From Amycolatopsis saalfeldensis (lineage in GTDB: Bacteria; Actinomycetota; Actinomycetes; Mycobacteriales; Pseudonocardiaceae), in NCBI RefSeq assembly GCF_900110575.1, contig NZ_FOEF01000010.1, forward strand, positions 247,884-311,883: a stretch of DNA of 64,000 nt, written 5' to 3'. The notes under the pieces were generated by a model. The model saw nothing but the letters and a program-made list of their open reading frames with translations. It was not told the DNA's origin and searched no databases. Shown here one piece after another: positions 1-8,576 of the stretch. The translations under genes and the position numbers were made by a program. The first letter of the stretch is position 1. Each line of letters starts with the position of its first letter.

Positions 1-1
1 G

Positions 2-1963
2 TACGCCGAGTGGCGCGACGAGTTCTCCGACGCCCACCGCACCATCCCGCTCGGCATCTACTGCCGCGCGTCGCTCGCCGAGCACATGGACGCGGACCGG
101 CTGTTCGCGGAAACCAAGCAGGGCTTCGGCTTCTACCACGAGAAGTTCGGCACGCCCTACCCGTTCTCCAAGTACGACCAGCTGTTCGTGCCGGAGTTCA
201 ACGCGGGCGCGATGGAGAACGCGGGCGCGGTCACCTTCCTCGAGGACTACGTCTTCCGCAGCCGCGTCACGCGCTACGCCTACGAGCGGCGCGCCGAGAC
301 GCTGCTGCACGAGATGGCGCACATGTGGTTCGGCGACCTGGTCACCATGCGCTGGTGGGACGACCTGTGGCTGAACGAGTCGTTCGCGACCTTCGCCAGC
401 GTGTTCGCCCAGGCCGAGGCCACCGAGTACCAGAACGCCTGGACCAGCTTCGCGAACATCGAGAAGTCGTGGGCCTACCGGCAGGACCAGCTGCCCTCGA
501 CGCACCCGATCGCGGCCGACATCGTCGACCTGCACGCGGTCGAGGTGAACTTCGACGGCATCACCTACGCCAAGGGCGCCAGCGTGCTCAAGCAGCTGGT
601 GGCCTACGTCGGCATCGAGCACTTCCTCGACGGGCTGAAGGTCTACTTCGGCAAGCACGCCTGGGGCAACGCCACGCTGGCCGACCTGCTGGCGGCGCTG
701 GAGGAGGCGTCCGGCCGCGACCTTTCGTGGTGGAGCGCGCAGTGGCTCGAGACCACGGGGCTGAACTCGCTGAGCCCGCGGTACGAGGTGGCGGCCGACG
801 GCACGTTCGCCTCGTTCGCCGTGGTGCAGTCCGGCGCCAAGCCCGGGGCGGGCGAGCTGCGCACGCACCGGGTCGCGGTCGGCGTCTACGACGAGGACGG
901 CAAGGGCCGGATCGTCCGCACCGAGCGGGTCGAGCTGGACGTCGACGGCGAGCGCACCCCGGTGCCCGGCCTGGTCGGCAAGCCGGCCGGCAAGCTCGTG
1001 CTGGTCAACGACGACGACCTGACCTACTGCACGATGCGGCTCGACCCGGCGTCGCTGACCACGCTGATCGACCGGATCTCCGACATCGACGAACCGCTGC
1101 CGCGCACGCTGTGCTGGTCGGCGGCGTGGGAGATGACGCGTGAGGCCGAGCTGAAGGCGCGCGACTTCGTGACGCTGGTGGCGCGCGGCATCCACGCCGA
1201 GAGCGAGGTCGGCGTCGTGCAGCGGCTGCTGCTGCAGGCGCAGACGGCGCTGAACTCCTACGCCGACCAGAAGTGGGCCGTCGCGCAGGGCTGGCCCGCG
1301 CTGACCGGCCGGGTGCTGGAGCTGGCGCAGGCCGCCGAGGCGGGCTCCGACCACCAGCTGGCGTTCGCCAACTCGCTGGCCGGCGGGGTGCTCGACGAGC
1401 GCACGCTGGGCATCATCGCGGGGTGGCTGGACGGCTCGGCCCCGCTGCCGGGCCTCACCGTCGACACCGACCTGCGCTGGCGTCTGCTGCACGCGCTGGT
1501 GGCGCACGGAAAGGCGGGCCCGGCCGAGATCGACGCGGAGCTGGCCAAGGACGACACCGCCGCGGGACGGCGGCACGCGGAGCGCTCCCGTGCCCTGCAG
1601 CCCACGGCCGAGGCCAAGGCCGACGCCTGGCAGCGCGCCATCTTCGACGACGAGATCCCCAACGCGGTCAGCGACTCGCTCATCTCGGGCTTCTCACACC
1701 CGGGCCAGAAGGGCCTGCTGGGCGAGTACGTCGGCAAGTACTTCGAGGTGATCGACGAGGTGTGGGCGCGGCGTTCCAGCGAGCGCGCCCAGCCGACGGC
1801 GATCGGGCTGTACCCGTCGTGGGCCGTCGAGCCCGCGACCGTCACCGCGTCGGACGAATGGCTCGCGCGCGACCACCCGGCCGCACTGCGGCGCCTGGTC
1901 TCGGAAGGCCGCGCGGGCATCGTCCGCGCGCTCGCCGCCCGGGAGTTCGACAGCCAGGCCTGA
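2..1963 (+). CDS. pepN: Aminopeptidase N (M1 family zinc metallopeptidase), 5' end missing
   Basis: Removes N-terminal amino acids from peptides in the cytosol, helping recycle peptides from protein turnover. The reading frame is open from base 2, so the N-terminal beta domain lies outside the window. The GAMEN substrate-binding motif is at about bases 206-220. The zinc site HEMAH is at 308-322, followed 18 residues later by the third ligand Glu in WLNES (about 377). The rest is an ERAP1-type helical C-terminal domain. All catalytic residues are present and there is no disruption. A strong hairpin follows the stop. The neighbouring order (pepN, DUF5130, CtaJ-like) is conserved in mycobacteria. 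Confidence 0.95.
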   Translation, partial: YAEWRDEFSDAHRTIPLGIYCRASLAEHMDADRLFAETKQGFGFYHEKFGTPYPFSKYDQLFVPEFNAGAMENAGAVTFLEDYVFRSRVTRYAYERRAETLLHEMAHMWFGDLVTMRWWDDLWLNESFATFASVFAQAEATEYQNAWTSFANIEKSWAYRQDQLPSTHPIAADIVDLHAVEVNFDGITYAKGASVLKQLVAYVGIEHFLDGLKVYFGKHAWGNATLADLLAALEEASGRDLSWWSAQWLETTGLNSLSPRYEVAADGTFASFAVVQSGAKPGAGELRTHRVAVGVYDEDGKGRIVRTERVELDVDGERTPVPGLVGKPAGKLVLVNDDDLTYCTMRLDPASLTTLIDRISDIDEPLPRTLCWSAAWEMTREAELKARDFVTLVARGIHAESEVGVVQRLLLQAQTALNSYADQKWAVAQGWPALTGRVLELAQAAEAGSDHQLAFANSLAGGVLDERTLGIIAGWLDGSAPLPGLTVDTDLRWRLLHALVAHGKAGPAEIDAELAKDDTAAGRRHAERSRALQPTAEAKADAWQRAIFDDEIPNAVSDSLISGFSHPGQKGLLGEYVGKYFEVIDEVWARRSSERAQPTAIGLYPSWAVEPATVTASDEWLARDHPAALRRLVSEGRAGIVRALAAREFDSQA

Positions 1964-1979
1964 GGCAACACTCACGAAG

Positions 1980-2011
1980 AAGGGGACCTCCTCGGGTGAG
2001 GGGGTCCCCTT
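1980..2011. terminator. Bidirectional intrinsic terminator between pepN and the DUF5130 gene
   Basis: A 9-bp perfect stem (AAGGGGACC pairing with GGTCCCCTT) with a 14-nt loop sits between two convergent genes, 17 bases after the pepN stop and 23 bases from the stop of the minus-strand gene. The position and stem suit termination from both sides. There is no long U tract, as is usual in high-GC actinobacteria. Confidence 0.7.
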
Positions 2012-2033
2012 CGGGCGTTCCAGGGTGCGGGCG

Positions 2034-2528
2034 TCAGTGCTTCGGCGCGAGCCCCGCCTGGTCGCTGAGCATGCGCAGCGCGTTCACCAGTCCGCCGACC
2101 AGGTCACCCTCCTTGAAGGAGGCGACCATGCTGGCCACGGCGAGCTTGGCGCCGCGGTCGGCCACCCGCTGGTAGGCGTGCGTCCCGGTGACGATCTCGA
2201 TCGCCCGCTGCGCCGGCGACGCGGCCACCAGCACGGCGTTCGCCGGGTCGTCCGTGCCCGCGTGCAGCTTCTCCGCGCCGGCCCGGGTGTCCTCGCCGAG
2301 GTCGCCCAGGTAGACGCTGAAGTCCAGGCCGGTCTCCCGGCTCGCGAACGTCAGCGCCTCGTCCAGGCGCGCCAGCTGCTGCACCGTGAACGGGGTCGTC
2401 GGCGCGACGGGCTCGTACATCTTCGCGGCCGAACGGCGGCCGCTGCCGGTCACGACCTCGCCGAACGGCAGGTCCTTTTCGGCCACGTCCACCGCGGTGG
2501 ACGAGTGCGCGAGTTCACCAGGTGCCAC
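2034..2528 (-). CDS. DUF5130 family protein
   Basis: A 164-residue protein from a GTG start that overlaps the end of the upstream CtaJ-like gene by 14 bases, so the two are probably co-translated. The middle (DEALTFASRETGLDFSVYLGD) and the tail with FKEGDLVGGLVNAL match what I recall of the actinobacterial DUF5130 family (Rv2468c type), whose members have a TPM-like fold. There is no signal peptide or clear membrane helix from this start. The function is unknown. Its place beside an oxidase subunit and pepN is conserved in mycobacteria. The start is inferred from the operon overlap. Confidence 0.75.
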   Translation of the reverse strand: MAPGELAHSSTAVDVAEKDLPFGEVVTGSGRRSAAKMYEPVAPTTPFTVQQLARLDEALTFASRETGLDFSVYLGDLGEDTRAGAEKLHAGTDDPANAVLVAASPAQRAIEIVTGTHAYQRVADRGAKLAVASMVASFKEGDLVGGLVNALRMLSDQAGLAPKH

Positions 2529-2769
2529 GAGCGCCTCCTGCCGCGGTCGGGGCGCCCGCGGGCGCCGCACTGTCCACACCGGTCGCCCGGTGCCCGGCGC
2601 CGACGCCGTCCGGGTTGGCGCTCCACCACATCGCGGGGTACTCCCACGGCTGACCTGGCCGGTAACGCGGCGTCCCCGAGAACCTCTTCCGCAGGGTGGC
2701 CGCTCCGACCACCAAGTAGATGGCCAAGGGGATGACCGCGTAGACCAGGATCGTCTCGACAACGTTCAC
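2515..2769 (-). CDS. ctaJ: Small membrane protein, probable aa3-type cytochrome oxidase subunit CtaJ
   Basis: An 84-residue protein with one N-terminal transmembrane segment (about residues 5-25, ETILVYAVIPLAIYLVVGAA), then a basic stretch and RYRPGQPWEYPAMWW. This pattern (single helix, then YRPGxPW and an aromatic-rich tail) is what I associate with CtaJ, an accessory subunit of the actinobacterial cytochrome bcc-aa3 supercomplex. It shares an operon with the DUF5130 gene and overlaps it. The C-terminal third is low-complexity Ala/Gly/Pro and longer than I would expect. The assignment rests on motif memory and gene order. Confidence 0.6.
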   Translation of the reverse strand: MNVVETILVYAVIPLAIYLVVGAATLRKRFSGTPRYRPGQPWEYPAMWWSANPDGVGAGHRATGVDSAAPAGAPTAAGGARGTW

Positions 2770-3054
2770 GGCGGTGAGCGTATCGGATGGCCCCGGCGAT
2801 CACCGCGCGGCGCCGCGCCGGGAGGCGACCGTTCGTCGTCGGAGAAGGCCCGTCCGCCGCTTGGCCCGCCCGCGCTGGCACGTTGGGCCGAAGCCGGGCG
2901 GGCCGAAAGGTTGCAACTCAACGTACAGGCGGCCGTACCGGTCGATGCCGTCTTGTCGGGACCTTGAAATCCTCGTAGCTTTTTCACCTGTACGGGCCTT
3001 GCGCCCCGCTCCTCAGCCCCAGCAGGTAACGCACCGGTCCCAGGAGGCCACGTC

Positions 3055-3444
3055 ATGCAGAGCGTTCAGACCCCCGCTCAGGCGATCAACGAGACCGTTT
3101 CGTCACCCACCGAAGCCGAATTCACGCCCGGGACCCGTGTGACATCAGGCACAAGGGTTACCCGCGGTACTCGGGTCACTCGCGGTACACGCGTCACCGC
3201 GGGCACTCGCGTCACGCGGGGCACCAGGGTCACCCGCGGCACGCGCGTCACGGCCGGTACCCGCGTCACCTGCGGGACCCGCGTCACGCGCGGCACCCGG
3301 GTCACGCGAGGCACCCGGGTCACCAACGGAACGCGCGTCACGAACGGCACCCGCGTCACCCGGGGCACCAGGGTCACCCGCGGCACGCGCGTCACCATGG
3401 GCACCCGCGTCACCAGCCAGGCCGACTTCGCGCTCGCCGCCTGA
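3055..3444 (+). CDS. Hexapeptide-repeat protein (16 x xGTRVT), function unknown
   Basis: A 129-residue protein. Residues 1-25 are a non-repetitive leader without a signal peptide. Residues 26-120 are 16 copies of GTRVT spaced by one variable residue (R, A, S, C, N or M), and a nine-residue tail SQADFALAA follows. An AGGAGG ribosome site precedes the ATG at proper spacing. Synonymous codons vary between repeats (GGC/GGG/GGT/GGA, ACC/ACG/ACA) while the peptide stays fixed, so selection acts on the protein. A strict six-residue period suggests a beta-solenoid; G-T-R-V-T would place two Thr per turn on repeated faces. No family is recognised. It stands alone between the ctaJ operon and the HNH gene. 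Confidence 0.75.
   Translation: MQSVQTPAQAINETVSSPTEAEFTPGTRVTSGTRVTRGTRVTRGTRVTAGTRVTRGTRVTRGTRVTAGTRVTCGTRVTRGTRVTRGTRVTNGTRVTNGTRVTRGTRVTRGTRVTMGTRVTSQADFALAA
3130..3414 (+). repeat. 18-bp tandem coding repeat (16 units, last partial)
   Basis: The DNA under the hexapeptide array repeats every 18 bases, with the first unit beginning at the Gly codon at 3130. Units differ mainly at third codon positions and at the single variable codon. The minus strand is also open across the array (3078-3413), which is a by-product of the repeat period and not a second gene. Confidence 0.9.
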
Positions 3445-3556
3445 GAAAAGCCCAGCGGGACTGAGCGCGCGACACCTCACCCGTCGCGTCCAGCAGGTTC
3501 ACCGGCTCGCCCCGGTCGCCGTCCGGCGGCCGGGGCGCCGACGTTTCCGGGACCGC

Positions 3557-4264
3557 TCAGGCCGCGGAACCCAGGTACGGCCGCCAGAGCGGGTCCGCTT
3601 CCGTGGAGTGCGCGAGCAGGCGCCAATGCGGCCCGTGCGGCGCGCGCGGGACCACGCGCAGCCGCCAGCCGATCTCCGAGAGGAGCCGGTCGGCCTTGCG
3701 GTGATTGCACTTGGCGCAGCAGGCGACGCAGTTCGTCCAGCTGTGCGGCCCGCCCCGGCTGCGCGGGAGGACGTGGTCGATCGTCTCGGCCCGCCCGCCG
3801 CAGTAGGCGCAGCGGTACCGGTCGCGGTGCATCAGCCCGGCCCGGGTCAGCGGCACCTTGGCGCGGTAGGGCACCCGCACGTACGTGCTGAGCCGGATCA
3901 CCGACGGGACGGGCAGCGAGACGGTCGCGGCGTGCAGTTCGACGCCGCCCGGGTCGCCGTGCACCACCTCGGCCTTGCCGCACATCACCAGCACCACGGC
4001 CCGCCGCAGCGGCAGGGCGGTGAGGGGCTCGAAAGTCGCGTTCAGCAGCAATACGCGACGGCGGCCCCAGGACGGGGTCGCCGGGTCCCGGCCTCTACGC
4101 TGGCCGGGCGGACGGGAAACACCCCCTGGTCGGGTCCCCGGCCCGGCCGGGACCGCTCCGCCGGATGCGGAACCCCCCGGGCAGGCACGCAGGACCGCCT
4201 CCGGCAGCTGGTCGGCCGTGGCTTGGCCGGAGCCGCCGAGGGGGATGGGTTGTCGGTCTGGCAC
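3557..4264 (-). CDS. HNH endonuclease family protein
   Basis: A 235-residue protein with a C-terminal HNH module: CAYCGGRAETIDHVLPRSRGG followed by NCVACCAKCNHRKADR. The two Cys pairs bind a structural zinc and the DH...N...H residues form the nuclease site. The N-terminal half has the family pattern VLLLNATFEPLTALPLRRAV. The GTG start at 4264 was chosen because GGAGGTGG lies just upstream; the frame stays open to a GTG at 4300, and homologs may begin nearer the LLLNATFEPL motif. The first 65 residues are low-complexity. Mycobacterial homologs (Rv2469c type) occupy the same place beside the globin gene. Cellular role unknown. Confidence 0.85.
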   Translation of the reverse strand: MPDRQPIPLGGSGQATADQLPEAVLRACPGGSASGGAVPAGPGTRPGGVSRPPGQRRGRDPATPSWGRRRVLLLNATFEPLTALPLRRAVVLVMCGKAEVVHGDPGGVELHAATVSLPVPSVIRLSTYVRVPYRAKVPLTRAGLMHRDRYRCAYCGGRAETIDHVLPRSRGGPHSWTNCVACCAKCNHRKADRLLSEIGWRLRVVPRAPHGPHWRLLAHSTEADPLWRPYLGSAA

Positions 4265-4396
4265 TCGACCACCTCCACCGGTGCAGGCATAGTCGACCAC
4301 ACATCGCCCCCGGTGCGCACCTGTCTTCGATGACGTGTCATGTGCCGGTCACCTGCCGTGGGGGAACCAGCAGCGAAGGAAGGACTGACCCAGCTC

Positions 4397-5377
4397 GTGA
4401 ATTTCGTGCCCAGCGCCCCGCCGGCGTGCATATCGGACGCCAGCACCTGGTGCTCGCAGGTCTTTTCGATCACGCACAACGAATGGCTCGCCGGCTCGGC
4501 GGGCTGGCTCGTGACCAAGCCGCTGCGGATCATCTTCATCCTGGTCGTCGCGTTCCTGGTGCGGTATCTCACACGGCGGCTGATCGACCGCGTGACGACC
4601 CTGCCGGGCAGCGGCGGGAAGATCCCCGCGCTGCTGAAGCCGCTGCGCGAGCGCGCGCCGGACGTGCTCGGCCCGGCCGTGGTGGAGCGCCGCCGCCAGC
4701 GGGCGAAGACCATCGGCTCGGTGCTGCGGTCGATGAGCACCTTCCTGATCTACGGCCTGGCGTTCATCCTCGTGCTGGGCGAGCTGGGCGTGAACCTCGC
4801 GCCGATCATCACCACCGCCGGCATCCTCGGCGTGGCGATCGGGTTCGGCGCCCAGAACCTGGTGCGCGACTTCCTGTCCGGCATGTTCATGATGATCGAG
4901 GACCAGTACGGCGTCGGCGACGTCGTGGACATCGGCCCGGCCACCGGCACGGTCGAGGCGGTGGGCCTGCGCATCACCACGCTGCGCGATCTGAAGGGCA
5001 CCGTCTGGTACGTCCGCAACGGCGAGGTGCTGCGCGTCGGCAACTCCAGCCAGGGCTTCGCCGTCGCGGTGGTCGACGTGCCGCTCGGCTACTCCGCCGA
5101 CGTCGACCTGGCGACCACGGTCCTGATGGGCGCCGCGACGAAGGCCACCCAGGGCGAGCCGCTGGCGGTGAACGTGCTGGAGCCGCCGGAAATGCTCGGC
5201 GTGGAGAAGGTCACGCCGGAGGGCATCGAGCTGAGGCTGACGGTGAAGGTCCGGCCCGGCAAGCAGTGGGCGGTGCAGCGCGCCCTGCGCGGGCAGCTGC
5301 TCGGCGCTCTGGAGGAGGCGGGCTTCGAACCGCCGCTCGGCCGTTTCATGTCCTCGGCACCGGCCACCGACAAGTAG
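4397..5377 (+). CDS. MscS-type mechanosensitive ion channel family protein
   Basis: A small-conductance mechanosensitive channel that would release solutes through the cell membrane on osmotic downshift. It has about three membrane helices (near residues 35-52, 118-140 and 145-165). The pore-lining helix contains ITTAGILGVAIGFGAQNLVRDFLSG, the Gly/Ala-rich TM3 signature, followed by the beta domain (QYGVGDVVDIG) and the C-terminal alpha/beta vestibule. A GTG start at 4397 is preferred because GAAGGA lies upstream; an in-frame ATG at 4340 adds 19 residues. It is followed closely by the globin gene, and the three genes 4397-7392 may form an operon. Confidence 0.88.
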   Translation: MNFVPSAPPACISDASTWCSQVFSITHNEWLAGSAGWLVTKPLRIIFILVVAFLVRYLTRRLIDRVTTLPGSGGKIPALLKPLRERAPDVLGPAVVERRRQRAKTIGSVLRSMSTFLIYGLAFILVLGELGVNLAPIITTAGILGVAIGFGAQNLVRDFLSGMFMMIEDQYGVGDVVDIGPATGTVEAVGLRITTLRDLKGTVWYVRNGEVLRVGNSSQGFAVAVVDVPLGYSADVDLATTVLMGAATKATQGEPLAVNVLEPPEMLGVEKVTPEGIELRLTVKVRPGKQWAVQRALRGQLLGALEEAGFEPPLGRFMSSAPATDK

Positions 5378-5410
5378 CGCGCGGCAAGGCAAGATGGAGG
5401 GGTGTCGACT

Positions 5411-5800
5411 GTGAGTGGCCCGGACCCGGCGAGCCTGTACGAAGCCGTGGGCGGTGAACCGACCTTCCGCCGGATCGTCGCGCGGTTCTACGCCGAGGTG
5501 GCGACCGACGAGGTGCTGCGCCCGCTGTACCCGGAGGAGGACCTCGGCCCGGCCGAGGAGCGCTTCCGGCTGTTCCTCATGCAGTACTGGGGCGGCCCGC
5601 ACACCTACTCCGACCAGCGCGGCCACCCGCGGCTGCGGATGCGGCACGCGCCGTTCAAGATCGGCCCGATCGAGCGCGACGCCTGGCTGCGCGCGATCCG
5701 GATCGCCGTGGACGAGGAGAACCTCGAGGAGCCCTACCGCCAGCAGCTGTGGGCGTACCTCGAAATGGCGGCGCACAGCATGATGAACAGCTTCGTGTGA
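5411..5800 (+). CDS. glbO: Group II truncated hemoglobin (trHbO)
   Basis: A small 2-on-2 globin that binds O2 or NO at heme; in mycobacteria GlbO is linked to respiration and NO handling. It is 129 residues from the GTG at 5411, which has GGAGG 8-10 bases upstream; a GTG at 5402 is too close to that site. Family marks visible are the N-terminal LYEAVGG, the distal-side FRRIVARFYAEVA, and MQYWGGPHTYSDQRGHPRLRMRHAPF, with the proximal His in the HPRLRMRH segment. Its stop TGA overlaps the ATG of the next gene, so the two are translationally coupled. Confidence 0.92.
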   Translation: MSGPDPASLYEAVGGEPTFRRIVARFYAEVATDEVLRPLYPEEDLGPAEERFRLFLMQYWGGPHTYSDQRGHPRLRMRHAPFKIGPIERDAWLRAIRIAVDEENLEEPYRQQLWAYLEMAAHSMMNSFV

Positions 5801-7392
5801 TGCGACGGCGGGTGGCGGGGCGACGGCCACCGGAGGCCGGGCCCCGGCCGTCCTGGTGGCGCAACGCCGTTTTCTACCAGGTGTACGTGCGCTCGTTCGC
5901 CGATTCCGACGCCGACGGGGTCGGCGACCTCGAAGGCATCGTCAGCCGGCTCGGCTACCTGGAGCTGCTGGGCGTCGACGCGCTCTGGCTCACGCCGTTC
6001 TACCGCTCCCCCATGGCCGACCACGGGTACGACGTGGCGGACCCGCGCGACGTCGACCCGATGTTCGGCACCCTGGGCGACTTCGACGTGCTGCTCACCG
6101 AGGCGCACAAGCGCGGCATCAAGGTGACCGTGGACGTGGTCCCGAACCACACCAGCAACCAGCACGCCTGGTTCAAGTCCGCGATGGCCGCCGCCCCGGG
6201 CAGCCCGGAGCGCGAGCGCTACGTCTTCCGCGACGGGCGCGGCCCGGACGGCGCCGAGCCGCCCAACAACTGGGTCAGCGTGTTCGGCGGCCCGGCCTGG
6301 ACCCAGGTGCCGGACGGGCAGTGGTACCTGCACCTGTTCGCCCCGCAGCAGCCCGACCTCAACTGGGCCGACGCCGAGGTCCGCTACGACCTCGAGCGCA
6401 CCCTGCGGTTCTGGCTCGAACGCGGCGTCGACGGCTTCCGCATCGACGTCGCGCACGGCATGGCCAAACCGCCCGCCCTGCCCGACATGGACGTCAGCAC
6501 AGCCGGTTTCGGCGGGGACACTGTGGACGACCCCCGCTTCGACAATGACGGCGTCCACGAGATCCACCAGATGATCCGCAAGGTGCTCGACGAGCACCCG
6601 GGCACCATGGCCGTCGGCGAGATCTGGGTGAACGACGAGGAGCGGCTGGCCCGCTACCTGCGCCCGGACGAGCTGCACCTGGCGTTCAACTTCCGCCTGG
6701 TGCTCACCCACTTCGACGCCGACGCGATGCGGACCTCGATCGAGCGCTCGCTGGCCGTGCCGCGCGCGGCCGGCGCGCCCGCGACCTGGACGCTGAGCAA
6801 CCACGACGTCTGGCGCACGGCGAGCCGGTACGGCGGCGGGCCGGCCGGCGTCCGGCGCGCGCGGGCGATGGCGCTGGTGGAGCTGGCCCTGCCCGGCGCG
6901 GTCTACCTGTACAACGGCGAGGAGCTGGGGCTCGAGAACGTCGAGCTGCCGCCCGGGGCGATGCAGGACCCGCGGGCGCGCACGCAGGGCCCGGAGTTCA
7001 GCCGCGACGCCGCCCGCGTGCCGATGCCGTGGGACGGCGACCTGCCGCCGTTCGGCTTCTCCCGCAACCCGCGCACGTGGCTGCCGATGCCGGCGGCCTG
7101 GGCGGACCTGACCGTCGAGCGGCAGCTGGAGGACGACGGCTCGACGCTGACGCTGTACCGGCGGGCCGTCGAGCTGCGCAAGAGCCACCCCGCGTTCCGG
7201 GTCGGCGACGAGCTGGAGTGGTACGGCGCGCCCGCGGGCTGCTTCGCGTTCCGCCGCGGCAAGGACGGGCTGATCTGCGCGCTGAACACCTCGGCCAGCT
7301 CGATCGCGCTGCCGCCCGGCGAGCTGCTGTTGTCCAGCAGCCCGCTGGTGGACGGACGGCTCCCGCCGGACGCGACGGCCTGGCTGGTCTGA
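5800..7392 (+). CDS. aglA: Alpha-glucosidase / GH13 alpha-amylase family glycosidase
   Basis: A 530-residue GH13 enzyme that should hydrolyse or transfer alpha-1,4/1,6-linked glucose. The ATG overlaps the globin stop. All four conserved regions are present: DVVPNH, GFRIDVAH with nucleophile Asp216, GEIWVND with acid/base Glu274, and SNHDVW with Asp336. A (beta/alpha)8 barrel is followed by a short C-terminal beta domain. There is no signal peptide, so it acts inside the cell, probably on glycogen or trehalose breakdown products. Mycobacteria carry glbO-aglA in the same order (Rv2470-Rv2471). Exact substrate is not determined by sequence alone. Confidence 0.9.
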   Translation: MRRRVAGRRPPEAGPRPSWWRNAVFYQVYVRSFADSDADGVGDLEGIVSRLGYLELLGVDALWLTPFYRSPMADHGYDVADPRDVDPMFGTLGDFDVLLTEAHKRGIKVTVDVVPNHTSNQHAWFKSAMAAAPGSPERERYVFRDGRGPDGAEPPNNWVSVFGGPAWTQVPDGQWYLHLFAPQQPDLNWADAEVRYDLERTLRFWLERGVDGFRIDVAHGMAKPPALPDMDVSTAGFGGDTVDDPRFDNDGVHEIHQMIRKVLDEHPGTMAVGEIWVNDEERLARYLRPDELHLAFNFRLVLTHFDADAMRTSIERSLAVPRAAGAPATWTLSNHDVWRTASRYGGGPAGVRRARAMALVELALPGAVYLYNGEELGLENVELPPGAMQDPRARTQGPEFSRDAARVPMPWDGDLPPFGFSRNPRTWLPMPAAWADLTVERQLEDDGSTLTLYRRAVELRKSHPAFRVGDELEWYGAPAGCFAFRRGKDGLICALNTSASSIALPPGELLLSSSPLVDGRLPPDATAWLV

Positions 7393-7399
7393 CCCGCTT

Positions 7400-7912
7400 T
7401 CAGCGCACCACCGAGCTGGTGCGGAACGAGCGAAAGCCGCGGCGGAGGTAGTTCGGCAGGGCGTGCGGGTGGTCCTGGGTGGAGGTGTGCAGCCAGACGC
7501 GGCGCACGGGCACGTCGTCGGCCGGGGCCGCGTCCCACGCGGCGCGCACGACGAGGGTGAGCGCGTATCCGCCCAGCCGCTTGCCGACGTGCTCCGGCAG
7601 CAGGCCGAACGTGGTGATCTCGACGTCGCCGCCGGGCTGGGGCTCGAAGTCCGCGATGCCGACGGCCACTCCGCCGTGGCGGACGAGGCGGTACTGGCGC
7701 CGCGGGTGGGCGAGCCACCGGGCCCACTCCTCGTCCGAGCGGGACACGCCGGGCCAGTCGTAGCGGGCGCCGATGCCGACGTGCAGCTCGCGGATGAGCG
7801 GGGACTTCGCGGGGATGGCCTCGAGCGCCAGGCCCCCGACGGGTGCGGCGGGGCGCAGCCCGTCGAGGGCGGTCAGCTCGAGGTGGGTGACGATGGGTTC
7901 CACACCCGCCAC
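7400..7912 (-). CDS. GNAT family N-acetyltransferase
   Basis: A 170-residue acyl-CoA-dependent acetyltransferase of unknown substrate. Visible GNAT features are the central strand GVAVGIADFEPQPGGDVEITTFGLLPEHVGKRLGGYAL (the R/Q-x-x-G-x-G/A-type CoA loop is GKRLGG) and the C-terminal PNYLRRGFRSFRT, which matches the usual A-xx-LYxxxGF ending. The GTG at 7912 gives the full-length fold. It is convergent with aglA, with only seven bases between stops and no clear terminator. Confidence 0.8.
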   Translation of the reverse strand: MAGVEPIVTHLELTALDGLRPAAPVGGLALEAIPAKSPLIRELHVGIGARYDWPGVSRSDEEWARWLAHPRRQYRLVRHGGVAVGIADFEPQPGGDVEITTFGLLPEHVGKRLGGYALTLVVRAAWDAAPADDVPVRRVWLHTSTQDHPHALPNYLRRGFRSFRTSSVVR

Positions 7913-7956
7913 CCTAGGAGCGGGGCCGGGGCCCCGTCTCCGGAATTGCTGCCCGG

Positions 7957-8154
7957 CTAAGCGTCGGCGCGCTGGCCGGCGGCGTCGAGGCCGAGCATGG
8001 CGAGGAGGCCGCGCAGATCCTGTGCGTCGTGGGCCTTGCCCGCCACGGTGCGGACCGCCTGGTCGCGCTGGGTTCGCAGGCCGACCTCGGCCGAAGCGCG
8101 GGCACGGGCGAACTCACTGGTTTCCAGAGAAAGGGGACGTCGTTCCGAGCGCAT
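7957..8154 (-). CDS. Small hypothetical protein (65 aa)
   Basis: Helical, charged, without membrane segment or recognisable domain; it carries SEFARARASAEVGLRTQRDQ and ends LGLDAAGQRADA. An AGGAG site lies six bases upstream of the ATG, which is the main reason for calling it. It is probably co-oriented with, and upstream of, the GNAT gene (44-base gap). Confidence 0.5.
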   Translation of the reverse strand: MRSERRPLSLETSEFARARASAEVGLRTQRDQAVRTVAGKAHDAQDLRGLLAMLGLDAAGQRADA

Positions 8155-8351
8155 GCGGCTCCTCGCCGAGATCGAAGGTGGCCCGGCGGCCGGGGTGTCC
8201 GCCCGCCACGGGCGGGACTGCCGGCCGACGACGACGCCGGCCCTGATGCCGGCGCGCGGGATGTTCTCGACCGCGATGACGCTACACGAGCCACACCCGG
8301 CGGCACCAGTAAGCAGGCACTCCGGGGCAGAACAGGCGGTAGGGTCTCCCC

Positions 8352-8576
8352 ATGCCCGAAGAAGAAGCCGGCCCGTCGCTCGAGCCGACGCTGGGCGAAT
8401 GGCTCAAGGCACGGGAGGAGACCGAGGCCCACCTCACGACGGCCCCGCCGCCCGGCGCCGCCTGGGCCCAGCGCCTCGCCGACCTGCTCGCGACCGAGGA
8501 GTCATGGCAGGCGCAGTACACCGAACTGCTCGGCCGGGACACGCCGGACCACCGGTTCCCGCAGTCGAATCGCTGA
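8352..8576 (+). CDS. Small acidic hypothetical protein (74 aa)
   Basis: Begins MPEEEAGPSLEPTLGEWLKAREE and is predicted mostly helical and soluble. Codon use fits the surroundings (third-position GC is high). There is no known domain. It is divergent from the 65-aa gene across a 197-base spacer that should hold both promoters. Confidence 0.5.
   Translation: MPEEEAGPSLEPTLGEWLKAREETEAHLTTAPPPGAAWAQRLADLLATEESWQAQYTELLGRDTPDHRFPQSNR

Noticed and set aside
3078..3413. Minus-strand frame reading a VTRVP repeat
   Set aside because: A by-product of the 18-bp repeat. The plus frame has a ribosome site, a non-repetitive leader and tail, and wobble-position variation.
3130..3414. Possible CRISPR array (short regular repeats)
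   Set aside because: The unit is 18 bp without unique spacers and is entirely coding. There are no cas genes.
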